Of a DNA stretch of 64,000 nucleotides, positions 33,907 to 45,400 are shown piece after piece (the first letter of the stretch is position 1; every line of letters starts with the position of its first letter). A model generated the notes under the pieces. It saw only the letters and a program-made list of their open reading frames with translations, did not search any database and was not told where the DNA came from. The position numbers were made by a program, and so were the translations under genes. The DNA is taken from the NCBI RefSeq assembly GCF_016801865.2, contig NC_068937.1:2505940-2569939 (forward strand), read 5' to 3'. This DNA comes from Culex pipiens pallens. Lineage: Eukaryota; Arthropoda; Insecta; Diptera; Culicidae.

Positions 33907-35101
33907 GCATGAGCATGAGCATGAGAGACCACCCATGGTTGTCCTTCTCCGTTGCTGAACATAACCGTAGTATCCTTTCAGCACTACTGATCATAGGCTT
34001 CGACTATCAAGTGGTATTTCCCTTATCAACAGCATGTATGAATGCGCTGAAAAGATAAAACACCATGATTTCCAAAACAAGATCAGTTGCGAATAGGTAA
34101 CAGTCATTGGCCACCAACGGCGCCCGCCATGTCAGTTTGTAGATCTCGATTTTAAGGGACGGGAATGTTAGTTAGCGCAGGTTGCTACTAGGGCAGCTGA
34201 TTTACTCTGTGCTTACACCCCACGAGCGCCAGGAACCTGAAAATTGGTTAGTAGGATAGGGTGTTTGGTCAGGATTCATCATAGAAGATGATGATGCGAC
34301 CCAAAATCATAGTGTTTGTTGAAAGGTATTATATTTTATTCTCAAGGCAAACAATCGGTTGCTGCGGATGAGACATTTCCCGTTTAACTGTTGTTAAATT
34401 TTAAATGAAATGGTTTAATCTTAGACAGCCGGCTGTGGAAAGATAAAACCAAATAATATTTATTTATAAAATGAGGTGTTAAACGCAATGCTGCAATGAT
34501 AGCGTAGTCTGATTTTTAATTATATAATCATTTAGTTCATGAATTTGTTACGGAATAGACGCGACGAACTCAATCATCAAGTGCCTTCCGATCTTCTTTC
34601 TGTTAGCTAGATAAGGTATTGATTTTCGTTGCCTCTCGAGCTACGATGCTATGGAGAGGGCTTAACACACAAACAACCGACGTCGAGCCCTCCGAGCTAC
34701 AGAGCTATGGGTAGGTCTTTTCAACACAAAAAAGACTCGCGCACCACACGACGTTCTTGATGAATCAAAATAATTTTGTTACGCGATAAACCTAACGAAC
34801 TCGGATCGTTTTTATCGAAAACTATATCACAATTCACGATAAAAATGCGAAACAAAAGGCACACACACAAAAAAATCACTTTTCACTCCGAATTTTTTTT
34901 ACGACCACGCGCTCCCTTCGCCAATTATGCACTGATGACGCTGCATTTTCAGAGGGTAATCTTCTCCTCGAAGCGCACACTTCACGACAAAAATGCGAAA
35001 CAAAAGGCACACACACAAAAATCACTTTTCACTCCGAATATTTTTTACGACCACGTGCTCCCTTTGCCAATTATGCACTGATGACGCTACATTTTCGGAG
35101 C
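33907..35101 (+). mobile_element. 'GAGCAT' retroposon, copy 1 (1,195 bp, 21-bp target duplication)
   Basis: Exact 21-bp direct repeats (33886-33906 and 35102-35122, beginning ATTTTTTTATTTAACTTT) flank the element. It begins with GCATGAG repeats, has no terminal inverted repeats, and lacks an open frame of note. Two hairpin modules (34631-34661, 34687-34715) lie in the middle. The 3' part has a roughly 142-bp block in tandem (about 34830-34970 and 34980-35095). Long, variable target duplications point to target-primed reverse transcription, so this should be a SINE-like or truncated retroposon, although it has no poly(A) or clear tRNA head. Copies 2 and 3 lie at 49725-50748 and 61450-62277. 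Confidence 0.7.
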
Positions 35102-35304
35102 ATTTTTTTATTTAACTTTATATCACTAAAACTTGATTTGCAAAAAAACACTATTTTTATTTTTTTTATTTTTTGATATGTTTTAGAGGACATAAAATGC
35201 CAACTTTTCAGAAATTTCCAGGTTGTGTAAAAAATCATTGACCGAGTTAGGAATTTTTTAATCAATACTGATTTTTTCAAAAAATCGAAATTTTGGTCGC
35301 AAAA

Positions 35305-36245
35305 ATTTTTCAACTTAATTTTTTGATGTAAAATTGAATTTGTAATCAAAAAGTACTTTAGTGAAATTTTGATAAAGTGCACCGTTTTCAAGTTATAGCC
35401 ATTTTTATGTATTTTTTTTCAAAATAGTCGCAGTTTTTCATTTTTTAAAATTAGTGCACATGTTTGCCCACCTCTGAAAAAAATATTTTTGAAGAGCTGA
35501 GAAAATTCTCTATATTTTGCTTCTTCAGACTTTGTTGATACGACCTTTAGTTGCTGAGATATTGCCAGGCAAAGGTTTAAAAAAGGGAAAATTGATGTTT
35601 TCTAAGTCTCACCCAAACAGCCCACCATTTTTCAATGTCGATATCTCAGCAACTAATGGTCCGATTTTCAATGTAAAAATATGTAACATTTGTGGAATTT
35701 TCCGATCTTTTCGAAAACAATATTTTCAAAATTTTCAAATCAAGACTAAAATTTTAAAAGGGCGTAATATTGAATGTTTGGCCTTTTTGAAATGTTAGTC
35801 TTGATTTGAAAATTTTAAAAATATTGTTTTCGAAAAGATCGGAAAATTTCACAAATGTTTCATATTTTAACATTGAAAATCGGACCATCAGTTGCTGAGA
35901 TATCGACATTGAAAAATGGTGGGCTGTTTGGGTGAGACTTAGAAAACATCAATTTTCCTGTTTTTAAACCATTGCATTGCAATATCTCAGCAACTAAAGG
36001 TCGTATCAACAAAGTCTGAAGAAGCAAAATATAGAAAATTTTCTCAGCTTTTCAAAAATATTTTTTTCAAAGGTTGGCAAACATGTGCACTAATTTAAAA
36101 AAAAAATGAAAAACTGCGACTATTTTGTAAAAAGTTACATAAAAATGGCTATAACTTGAAAACGGTGCACTTTATCAAAATTTTACCAAATTACTTTTTG
36201 ATTGCAAATTTGATTTTACATCGAAAAATGAATTTGAAAAATAAA
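35305..36245. repeat. Large imperfect inverted repeat (foldback), about 0.94 kb
   Basis: Sequence 35305-35765 is matched in reverse complement by about 35800-36245; for example GTGCACCGTTTTCAAGTTAT near 35379 against ATAACTTGAAAACGGTGCAC near 36151. The loop is about 35 bp. Fragments recur near 38875 (ACCATTAGTTTTTGAGATAT) and 58805-59050, so it is a family. No target duplication could be fixed. Confidence 0.7.
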
Positions 36246-36551
36246 CATTTTTTTCTTATTGACAACATTGACTTTCATGCCAGAATCAGAAACCCTTTCT
36301 ATTTGGTCGACTCAATCCTTAACAAGTCTGATTGGGAGAATGTCAAACTTTGTTGTAAATTATTTTTATACAGTATTTAATGGGATGAATTCTAAGTTAT
36401 ATCGATAATTTCTGTAGTTTTCAAAAAATTCAAATGTTTTTAGCAAAACAATCTGGTTGCAAATAGCTCTGGTTGATTTACACTGTTAAAATCGCAAAAA
36501 ATAAAGTTTTAGTATACCTAAAAATTATACAAATACATAAAGGGCTTTAAC

Positions 36552-36576
36552 AAAAAAAAAAAAAAAAAAAAAAAAA
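36552..36576. repeat. Poly(A) tract
   Basis: About 25 consecutive A. No retroposon body could be recognised next to it. Confidence 0.8.
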
Positions 36577-36940
36577 CAACTTCAGCTAGGAAAGTACTAT
36601 TCAGTTTAATTAAGTCCCATTAATTACCATAAATTTATCTATGTTCAATACACAAAAAAAAACACAACTGAAAACTAGACGTAAATTTAACATTTACCCA
36701 AGAAACAGCCAGAAAATCATATTGCCTCGCCTTACTCTATTATGTTATTGTGATTAATTTTTAAATTTAGAATTTCAGATTAAGGCCAAGTTAAGGCTAC
36801 AAACTTGTTTTTTTCTGAAGGTTTATAATTTGGTTCTGTTGATTTATCTTTTTTTTTATATTATGTCTCAAATAAAATCGAAGTTTTTGTAATGAAATCA
36901 GAAATCAGAATTTCAAAAATATACACTTTCACCCCGAAAA
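36577..36940. other. AT-rich non-coding DNA, nothing recognised
   Basis: No open frame or terminal repeat of interest. Confidence 0.4.
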
Positions 36941-36949
36941 AAACCTGGC

Positions 36950-37620
36950 AACTCTGCGCACTCTCTCCTCGAGCGATTCCTTTCCTGGTCTAGTTGGCAC
37001 TGGCCAAATATGTGCCGTCGCCGTCGCCGCCGCCGCTGATCCGCGCGTTCTCGGTCGTGGCTTGCTTTGGCTCAAAAATGGACACTTTCGCTCTTTTTCT
37101 TCGCTGCCGCTGCTGGCTCATTTACCTGCTGACCAGACTGTGCTGTTTTCTGCCAAGGACCGGCCGGTTGGACCGACCGAAACCCCAGACCTGCCAAAAG
37201 TAGTCGTCACCAACGCTCTCTCTCTCGAGTAGTTGTAGTAGAAGCCGACCGTAGTACTATTTTAGAACTTTGCCAAGTGCTCTTGAAGCTCGAACTCGTG
37301 CTGCCGCTGCTGGCTGTTATCATGAATGAATGAAATTTTTTGGCGGCCGCCACGCGACTCGAATCAAAAAGGAACGGAAGGCCAAGGAATTTGATGAATG
37401 AAAGTGATTTGGCACCGGCGGCCGTCGAGGACGGGGGGTTCTGGATTCTTTGGGGTGGTCGAAGCCAGGCCAAGACGACGAGACGCCACTCACTCGAGCT
37501 TGATGCAATTTGGTTGGCAGAATATGTGACAAGATTGCCAACTTGGCGTGAGCGGGGATCACAATGAGATGAGCGCTGGTGGTGGGTTGAATGCCATTGT
37601 AAGATGCAATTACATTGTCA
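36950..37620. promoter_or_regulatory. GC-rich island, possible promoter or untranslated exon
   Basis: Non-repetitive block with (GCC)n at 37017-37035, a possible 69-codon frame from 36994 without recognisable features, and CT-rich sequence at about 37216. It contrasts sharply with AT-rich DNA on both sides. No coding exon can be supported. Confidence 0.3.
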
Positions 37621-37975
37621 CATGAATTTAATCGATTGAATCAGAGGGGAAAGATCTTAACGAGCTGAGAAAATTGAGAGATTTGAGCTAGATTGTTTCA
37701 ACAATGACTCGAAGTTATGGGTACTTTTAGAGCTTTTGTGATACAATTTCAATCCAACGTTTCATATCTCATTGTCATTTTAAAATACTCTAAAAATATT
37801 TACTCAAATTACTTGCTCGTACTTATCATCGATGACTAATTCTTTGAAAATGAAGTTATTTTCTCTGGTAAGGCCCATACAAATTTTATTTTTTCTCCCT
37901 TTTCCCTATTTTCTTCCAAAAAATCCAGGAGTGAAAAAATGGTATTGCTAAGAATAAAAATTAAAACGTGTACAA

Positions 37976-38689
37976 TAGGGTGGTTCATGGATATATGAAA
38001 AAGACAAAAGTGTTCTATTTCGTTTGCATCAACCGGAATTTCAAAGTTCTATGACCCCAGAAGCTAGCCTGAAAATTTGAGCTCATTTGGTTAAGGTTTA
38101 GTTGCTCCAGTTTTGATCTGAAGTTAGTATGGAACTTGATTCAATTTAATATGGAGAATTGTAACTTTTTACATGTTCTTATAGAAAATTTCCCAAAACC
38201 CTATCAAATTTTCCTATTCATAGGTTTCTTATAGGTTTTGATCCGGGGAACAACTTTGTAGAATATCGCAAAGTGCTATGAATTGATCCTGGAAAGATAC
38301 AGGATGTTTTTTAGAATTTACTTTTTTCGGCAAAATTTCAAAATATGCTAAAAAAAATAATCTGTATCTTTTTGGGATCATTTCCTAGCGCTTTGCGATG
38401 TTCTACAAAGTTGTTCCCCGAATCAAAACCTATAAGAAAACTCTTACATGATAAAGTTTTATCGGGTTGAGGAAAACTTTCTAGAAGAAGAGTTAAAAAG
38501 TGAAAAATAAATCAATTAAATTTATTGAAATTCCATTCTAACTTCATATCAAAACTGGAGCAACTAAACCATAACCAAATAAGCTAAAATTTTCAGGCTA
38601 GCTTTTTGGGTCATAGTACTTCAAAATTCCGGTTGATGCAAACGAAATCGAACACTTTTGTCTTTTTCATATATCCGTGAACCACGCTA
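37976..38689. mobile_element. hAT-like foldback element, 714 bp, with 8-bp target duplication
   Basis: Begins TAGGGTGGTTCATGGATATA and ends with the complement (TATATCCGTGAACCACGCTA). The arms stay complementary for about 340 bp each, including GATCCGGGGAACAACTTTGT near 38240 against ACAAAGTTGTTCCCCGAATC near 38405. GTGTACAA is duplicated exactly outside both ends (37968-37975 and 38690-38697). An 8-bp duplication is characteristic of hAT transposases. No transposase frame. Confidence 0.85.
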
Positions 38690-39034
38690 GTGTACAATCA
38701 GTTTACAATCGATTCACATTACACTTTAAATATAACGTTAATTATTGTATTTTAAATCAAATTGGGCTTTTCAATTTTTTCAAAAGAAGTTGAATGTTGA
38801 TATTTGGTACTCCAATAATTTAAAATTACGCCTGGTCAAATGTAAGGCATGCTTTTTAAAGTTATATTTTTTTTTGCATTGAAAATCGAACCATTAGTTT
38901 TTGAGATATCGTTTTTTTTTAGATATATTTGGGTGTCTCATAAAAATACTTCAATTTTATTGTTTCTTTTTTAATTGACTTTTTTTTTGAGGACCCAAAA
39001 GACCAGATAGCAATGTTTTTTTTAAAGAAAATAT

Positions 39035-39200
39035 TTAATTTAACTCGATTATCCAAAGACCTTGGAAAGCTTACTTTGGATAATCAAATCATCGTATAAT
39101 CGACTTTTTAATTGTCCAAATATTGAGAAAATGCACTTGATAATTTAATAACACTCAAATTTTACTAAAATGGGATCGCAAAACTCGAAATAGATTTTTA
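39035..39200. mobile_element. Fragment of pogo-like MITE
   Basis: Carries AACTCGATTATCCAAAGACC, TTGGATAATCAAATCATCG and a TCAAATTTTACTAAAATGGG-type interior. One terminal repeat and the motif-rich core are missing. Confidence 0.5.
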
Positions 39201-40520
39201 ACGCAAGGAAATAAAAAAAACAAGCTAAATTATGTCATTGCTTATTCGATTTAAGACCATTCAATTACATTTCAAGTTTTTTCCTCTACTTTTTCAAAAT
39301 TTTCCCAGCAGGAAATAAAAAAGATTGTCGAAAATTTAAATTGTCGTAATTTAAATCACAATTTTATTTTTTTTGTTCAAATCACTTTTGGACGTTAAGT
39401 AAATTTTGAATTTTGGGACCACAGGTTGGAAGGAGATATAAAATTTTAGAAGGAAAAAGAAATGTTTGAAAATTGGCATTGAAGTTTTTGAATTTCACAT
39501 CTGACGTTTTTGATTTGTTTTGGATATAACAGATACAGATTAGCAAAAACAGTGCATTGATTTCAGATTCAGATAATGATGTTTGCCAAGATAATTAAAA
39601 ATGTGAACAATATTTTTAATTTTTAACAAATATTGAAAAATATCTATATAAATTTTATGTATGGAAATTCCCTCTTTTTACGAGCTTGAGAGTTAATAAA
39701 CCTCAATCAAACCTGGTTTTCCAAACTCAAAAAAAAAAAAAACATAAAAATAAAAAAACACTTCTACAAAGTTCAATCAAAAATCCTCAAGTATAAATAA
39801 AAAAACAATTAACAATCTCATATCTTGATAACCTTATAAAACCTAATTGAACATTTTGTGATACTATTTGCTTCAATTTTCAATTATTTAACTTATGCCT
39901 TGCTTTTATATTGTATTTAGTTTGATAAATTTTAATCAATATTTTCATTGGATCGTATTTTACTCTTTCAAAGTTTTGTTTATGATTCTTTGGTCGAAAA
40001 AAGGCTCAAATAAATATTCAATGATTTCTCAAGTATTTTCTTATATTCATTACTTCAAAAATCAAGATTTGTAATTTTGATTTTATTATCGGAATACATT
40101 TTTTCCTTACATTTTTCATTTGTGTTTTATCATTAGTTTTCATCTTCAATGCAAGATTCCATATAATTTTGCATTTTTTCTGTATCTTGAGAAGCTATAT
40201 ATTTGGTGCCCTAGCAAAATTGTAGGTTTTGATTGGGACATTTTAGAACAAAATAGGTACATGAAAATAAAAAAAAAATTCGATTTTTTTACTTTTTTGG
40301 TACCGGAGTAATTATTTAAAAAATGATGTCTGTGGAAAATGTTTTTTTAAATATGCTTAAAATTTTATCAAAATTAAAAAAAATTAGATGTATAATCACA
40401 TTTTCCACTGAAAATTACTTAACATACTTTGAATAGGTGATACATTTTTTAAAATGTTATTTTTTTTGGAATTGAAAAACACTTCACGAAGGAAAAGAAC
40501 TCCAGCAAAAAAATATTTTC
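39201..40520. other. AT-rich non-coding DNA, nothing recognised
   Basis: No coding, RNA or clear repeat-end signal was found. Confidence 0.4.
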
Positions 40521-40652
40521 CCCAGACCCAATGTCACCCCTGATGACGGTAATCCACGAATAAGCACAGTTTGTTTGAAATTATATTTAGTTATCAGTTA
40601 ATTTTTATCTGTTGGTTTTGTTTTTCACATGATTCATAAACCACCTCTAATC
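40521..40652. repeat. Direct repeat pair, member 1
   Basis: The block from CCCAGACCCAATGTCACCCC to ACATGATTCATAAACCACCT recurs with few changes at 41853-41978, 1.33 kb downstream in the same orientation. Confidence 0.75.
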
Positions 40653-40850
40653 TAATCTAATCTAATCAAACCTTAGCGCAGCAAATTTTTCCAAGGGATC
40701 CTGGAGAGTGCTTAGGTTAGACGACGCCTAGCACTCTTCTTGTCATTTATAGACATCTGTAGTGCGCCATTGCATTAGAATGCATTGAAACATTACAAGC
40801 GTTAAAGCGGCCAGGCCTACTGCGTAAAGTTTATCGCTGGGACTTTTTAG
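40647..40850 (-). mobile_element. 3' end of a non-LTR retrotransposon or SINE (5'-truncated)
   Basis: Read on the minus strand the segment ends in a simple-repeat tail GATTAGATTAGATTAGATTA, a common 3' end of I/R1-type mosquito LINEs and related SINEs. The 180 bp before it is GC-richer than its surroundings. No coding remains. Confidence 0.5.
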
Positions 40851-41555
40851 AAAAATAAGTACATGTTTTTACTTTTGTTGGTACCGGAGTAATTATTAAA
40901 AAAAGATTTCTGTGAAAAAGTGATTTTTGTAAAAATATGCTTAAAATATTATCAAAATAATAAAAAAAATGGATGTAAAATCAAATTTTCAACTGAAAAT
41001 TACTCAACATACTTTGATTAGGTGATACATTTGTTACTGACTGAACAGCAACCAGTGCAGTTGTTGTCTTCTTTATCCAAAATTGTTGATTAAATTAAAT
41101 CAGAGAAAATGTGTTGTAAATTCATTTGGAGATAGTAGAGAATGAATCAAACATTATTTAGATGTTTGCCGTAGTTTCACATTTCTGGTTGACGTGCACT
41201 GTTAATGCTAATTTTTTGTGAAAAAAGAGGTTTTTCTCAGTGTCATCTATGTAGTCCTCATTTTTCAACTTGTGATATTTCGGAAACTATTGGGTCACTA
41301 TTTAATGTTAAAAAGTGAAACTTTTGTGAAATTTTTGCTTTTTTCAAATATATAATTTTGAAATTTTATAGCAAGAATAACTTTATGAAAGGGCGCATTT
41401 ATTTTTGAAATTTTCAAATGTTGGGCTTGATTTTTACATTTTGAAAAAAAAATTGAAGAGATCAGAACATTCTACAAAATTTTCATTTAGCAATAAATTA
41501 TTTAAAATAGATAAATCGTGAAAATCTTATTTTCAGTCATTAAATATTCAAAGTG

Positions 41556-41775
41556 CACAGAAAAAAAAATAATTGGAGGGTTGAAAATTTAATTGTTCGA
41601 ATATTACCTCTTTTTTGAGTAATTTTACCTTAAAAATTTGTAAAAATGTGAATTTGATGAAAATTCATCAGAAACTGATGAAAATTCACCAATACCTGAT
41701 GTAACATTACACAATTTTTTCAACACAAAATCTGTCATCATTTCCTAATAAATATTACCATCATTTTTTTCTGTG
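41556..41775. mobile_element. MITE with CACAGAAAAAAA ends
   Basis: Starts CACAGAAAAAAAAATAATTG and ends ATCATTTTTTTCTGTG. It abuts the next foldback directly. A relative, less complete, lies at about 12982-13240. Non-coding. Confidence 0.6.
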
Positions 41776-41883
41776 TACCGTCATAAGGGGTGACATTGGG
41801 TCTAGGGGTGAGATTAGGTCATACAAGCATTTTTGTATGGCCCAATCTCACTCCCAGACCCAATGTCATCCCTGATGACTGTA
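41775..41883. mobile_element. 109-bp palindromic MITE
   Basis: Arms TACCGTCATAAGGGGTGACA and complement (TGTCATCCCTGATGACTGTA) fold around a TACAAGCATTTTTGTA centre. The right arm overlaps the repeated block 41853-41978. Confidence 0.7.
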
Positions 41884-41978
41884 ACCGACAAATAAGCTCA
41901 ATTTGTTTGAAATTGTATTTAGTTATAAATTAATTTTTATCTGTTGGTTTTGTTTTTCACATGATTCATAAACCACCT
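41853..41978. repeat. Direct repeat pair, member 2
   Basis: Second copy of the block at 40521-40652, same orientation, with several substitutions. The start coincides with the right arm of the adjacent palindrome, so member 1 may be what is left of a similar insertion. Confidence 0.7.
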
Positions 41979-42440
41979 TTACAAAAACAATTAGAAAATA
42001 AACACATTTTATAATTCATTTTTAGTTTATTTTAATTTTTCCAGATTTTTGAGTTTCTAAATTATGTTTATTGGTAGATTTGCTAAGAAGAGATATTTTT
42101 AATAATTTATCCAAGCATAAAAAAAAGGTGCAGGTGGTTATGTTACACATGACCAGTATGACAAAGAACTTTGCTAGATGATTGTTGAAATTTTCGATTA
42201 GAACGTCCGATCCAAATTTCCCCATGATTCCCTTATAATTACACAAGACAACTCTTTTGTGGTCTATTTCGTGGCTCTGAAACAGGCTGTTTGATTTGTA
42301 AAGTTTTAAGACATAATATCAACGTCCTATCGAATTAAGGGGATGAAAATTGCAAGTGGAGCTGAACTGCCCTATTCAGGGCTCTAGTTGATTACGAAAT
42401 AGTTATTCTAAATTTCCAGAAACAGATTTCAGAAGTTAAA
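41979..42440. other. Non-coding DNA, nothing recognised
   Basis: No coding or structural signal was found. Confidence 0.4.
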
Positions 42441-42444
42441 CAGT

Positions 42445-45400
42445 CATTTTTCCCCAACTCTTATGGTTCAGCAAATGTCCCCCTATCGGAACATCCCCGG
42501 GGCCTCCGGCCACTCCGGATTGTGGCCACTACTGCCGAAATGTCAAATTTCATATCCAGTATCAAAAACCCTAAAGTTTGATACCCATATTGCCCCAACT
42601 CTTATGCTTCGGCAAATGTCCCCCCATCGGAACATCCGCGGGGCCTCCGGCCATTCCGGATTGTGGCCACTACTGCCGAAATGTCAAATTTCATATCCAG
42701 TATCAAAAACCCTAAAGTTTGATACCCATATTGCCCCAACTCTTATGGTTCCGCAAATGTCCCCCCATCGGAACATCCCCGGGGCCTCCGGCCACTCCAG
42801 GTGGTGGCCACTACTGCCAAAATGTCAAATTTCATGTCCAGTATCAAAAACCCTAAAGTTTGATACCCATATTGCCCCAACTCTTATGGTTCGGCAAATG
42901 TCCCCCCATCGGAACATCCGTGGGGCCTCCGGCCACTCCGGATTGTGGCCACTACTGCCGAAATGTCAAATTTCATATCCAGTATCAAAAACCCTAAAGT
43001 TTGATACCCATATTTCCCCAACTCTTATGGTTCGGCAAATGTCCCCCCATCGGAACATCCCCGGGGCCTCCGGCCACTCCAGGTGGTGGCCACTACTGCC
43101 AAAATGTCAAATTTCATGTCCAGTATCAAAAACCCTAAAGTTTGATACCCATATTGCCCCAACTCTTATGGTTCGGCAAATGTCCCCCCATCGGAACATC
43201 CGCGGGGCCTCCGGCCACTCCGGATTGTGGCCACTACTGCCGAAATGTCAAATTTCATATCCAGTATCAAAATCCCTAAAGTTTGATACCCATATTGCCC
43301 CAACTCTTATGGTTCGGCAAATGTCCCCCCATCGGAACATCCCCGGGGCCTCCGGCCCCTCCAGGTGGTGGCCACTACTGCCAAAATGTCAAATTTCATG
43401 TCCAGTATCAAAAACCCTAAAGTTTGATACCCATATTGCCCCAACTCTTATGGTTCGGCAAATGTCCCCCCATCGGAACATCCCCGGGGCCTCCGGCCAC
43501 TCCAGGTGGTGGCCACTACTGCCGAAATGTCAAATTTCATGTCCAGTATCAAAAACCCTAAAGTTTGATACCCATATTGCCCCAACTCTTATGGTTCGGC
43601 AAATGTCCCCCCATCGGAACATCCGCGGGGCATCCGGCCACTCCGGATTGTGGCCACTACTGCCGAAATGTCAAATTTCATATCCAGTATCAAAAACCCT
43701 AAAGTTTGATACCCATATTGCCCCAACTCTTATGGTTCGGCAAATGTCCCCCCATCGGAACATCCCCGGGGCCTCCGGCCACTCCAGGTGGTGGCCACTA
43801 CTTGCGAAACTTCAAATTTCATGTTCAGTATCAAAAACCATAAAGTTTGATACCCATATTGCCCCAACTCTTATGGTTCGGCAGATGTCCCCCTATCGGA
43901 ACATCCCCGGGGCCTCCGGCCACTCCAGGTGGTGGCCACTACTGCCGAAATGTCAAATTTCATGTCCAGTATCAAAAACCCTAAAGTTTGATACCCATAT
44001 TGCCCCAACTCTTATGGTTCGGCAAATGTCCCCTCATCGGAACATCCGCGGGGCCTTCGGCCAGTCCGTATTGTGGCCACTACTGCCGAAATGTCAAATT
44101 TCATATCCAGTATCAAAAACCCTAAAGTTTGATACCCATATTGCCCCAACTCTTATGGTTCGGCAAATGTCCCCCCATCGGAACATCCCCGGGGCCTCCG
44201 GCCCCTCCAGGTGGTGGCCACTACTGCCGAAATGTCAAATTTCATATCCAGTATCAAAAACCCTAAAGTTTGATACCCATATTGCCCCAACTCTTATGGT
44301 TCGGCAAATGTCCCCCCATCGGAACATCCCCGGGGCCTCCGGCCACTCCAGGTGGTGGCCACTACTTGCGAAATTTCAAATTTCATGTTCAGTATCAAAA
44401 ACCATAAAGTTTGATACCCATATTGCCCCAACTCTTATGGTTCGGCAGATGTCCCCCTATCGGAACATCCCCGGGGCCTCCGGCCACTCCAGGTGGTGGC
44501 CACTACTGCCGAAATGTCAAATTTCATGTCCAGTATCAAAAACCCTAAAGTTTGATACCCATATTGCCCCAACTCTTATGGTTCGGCAAATGTCCCCCCA
44601 TCGGAACATCCGCGGGGCCTCCGGCCACTCCGGATTGTGGCCACTACTGCCGAAATGTCAAATTTCATATCCAGTATCAAAAACCCTAAAGTTTGATACC
44701 CATATTGCCCCAACTCTTATGGTTCGGCAAATGTCCCCGCATCGGAACATCCGCGGGGCCTCCGGCCACTCCGGATTGTGGCCACTACTGCCGAAATGTC
44801 AAATTTCATATCCAGTATCAAAAACCTTAAAGTTTGATACCCATATTGTCCCAACTCTTATGGTTCGGCAAATGTCCCCCCATCGGAACATCCGCGGGGC
44901 CTTCGGCCAGTCCGTATTGTGGCCACTACTGCCGAAATGTCAAATTTCATGTCCAGTATCAAAAACCCTAAAGTTTGATACCCATATTGCCCCAACTCTT
45001 ATGGTTCGGCAAATGTCCCCGCATCGGAACATCCGCGGGGCCTCCGGCCACTCCGGATTGTGGCCACTACTGCCGAAATGTCAAATTTCATATCCAGTAT
45101 CAAAAACCCTAAAGTTTGATACCCATATTGCCCCAACTCTTATGGTTCGGCAAATGTCCCCCCATCGGAACATCCCCGGGTCCTCCGGCCACTCCAGGTG
45201 GTGGCCACTACTGCCGAAATGTCAAATTTCATGTCCAGTATCAAAAACCCTAAAGTTTGATACCCATATTGCCCCAACACTTATGGTTCGGCAAATGTCC
45301 CCCCATCGGAACATCCGCGGGGCCTCCGGCCACTCCGGATTGTGGCCACTACTGCCGAAATGTCAAATTTCATATCCAGTATCAAAAACCTTAAAGTTTG

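Noticed and set aside
34930..35010. CTGATGA followed about 60 nt later by GCGAAAC in the GAGCAT 3' block, suggestive of a hammerhead ribozyme core.
   Set aside because: Stem II would need a four-base bulge and no stems I and III of suitable length can be drawn, so the hammerhead layout is not met.
36994..37203. 69-codon frame in the GC-rich island (FALFLRCRCWLIYLLTRL).
   Set aside because: No clear ATG context, no family and no splice support; GC-rich random frames of this size are expected.
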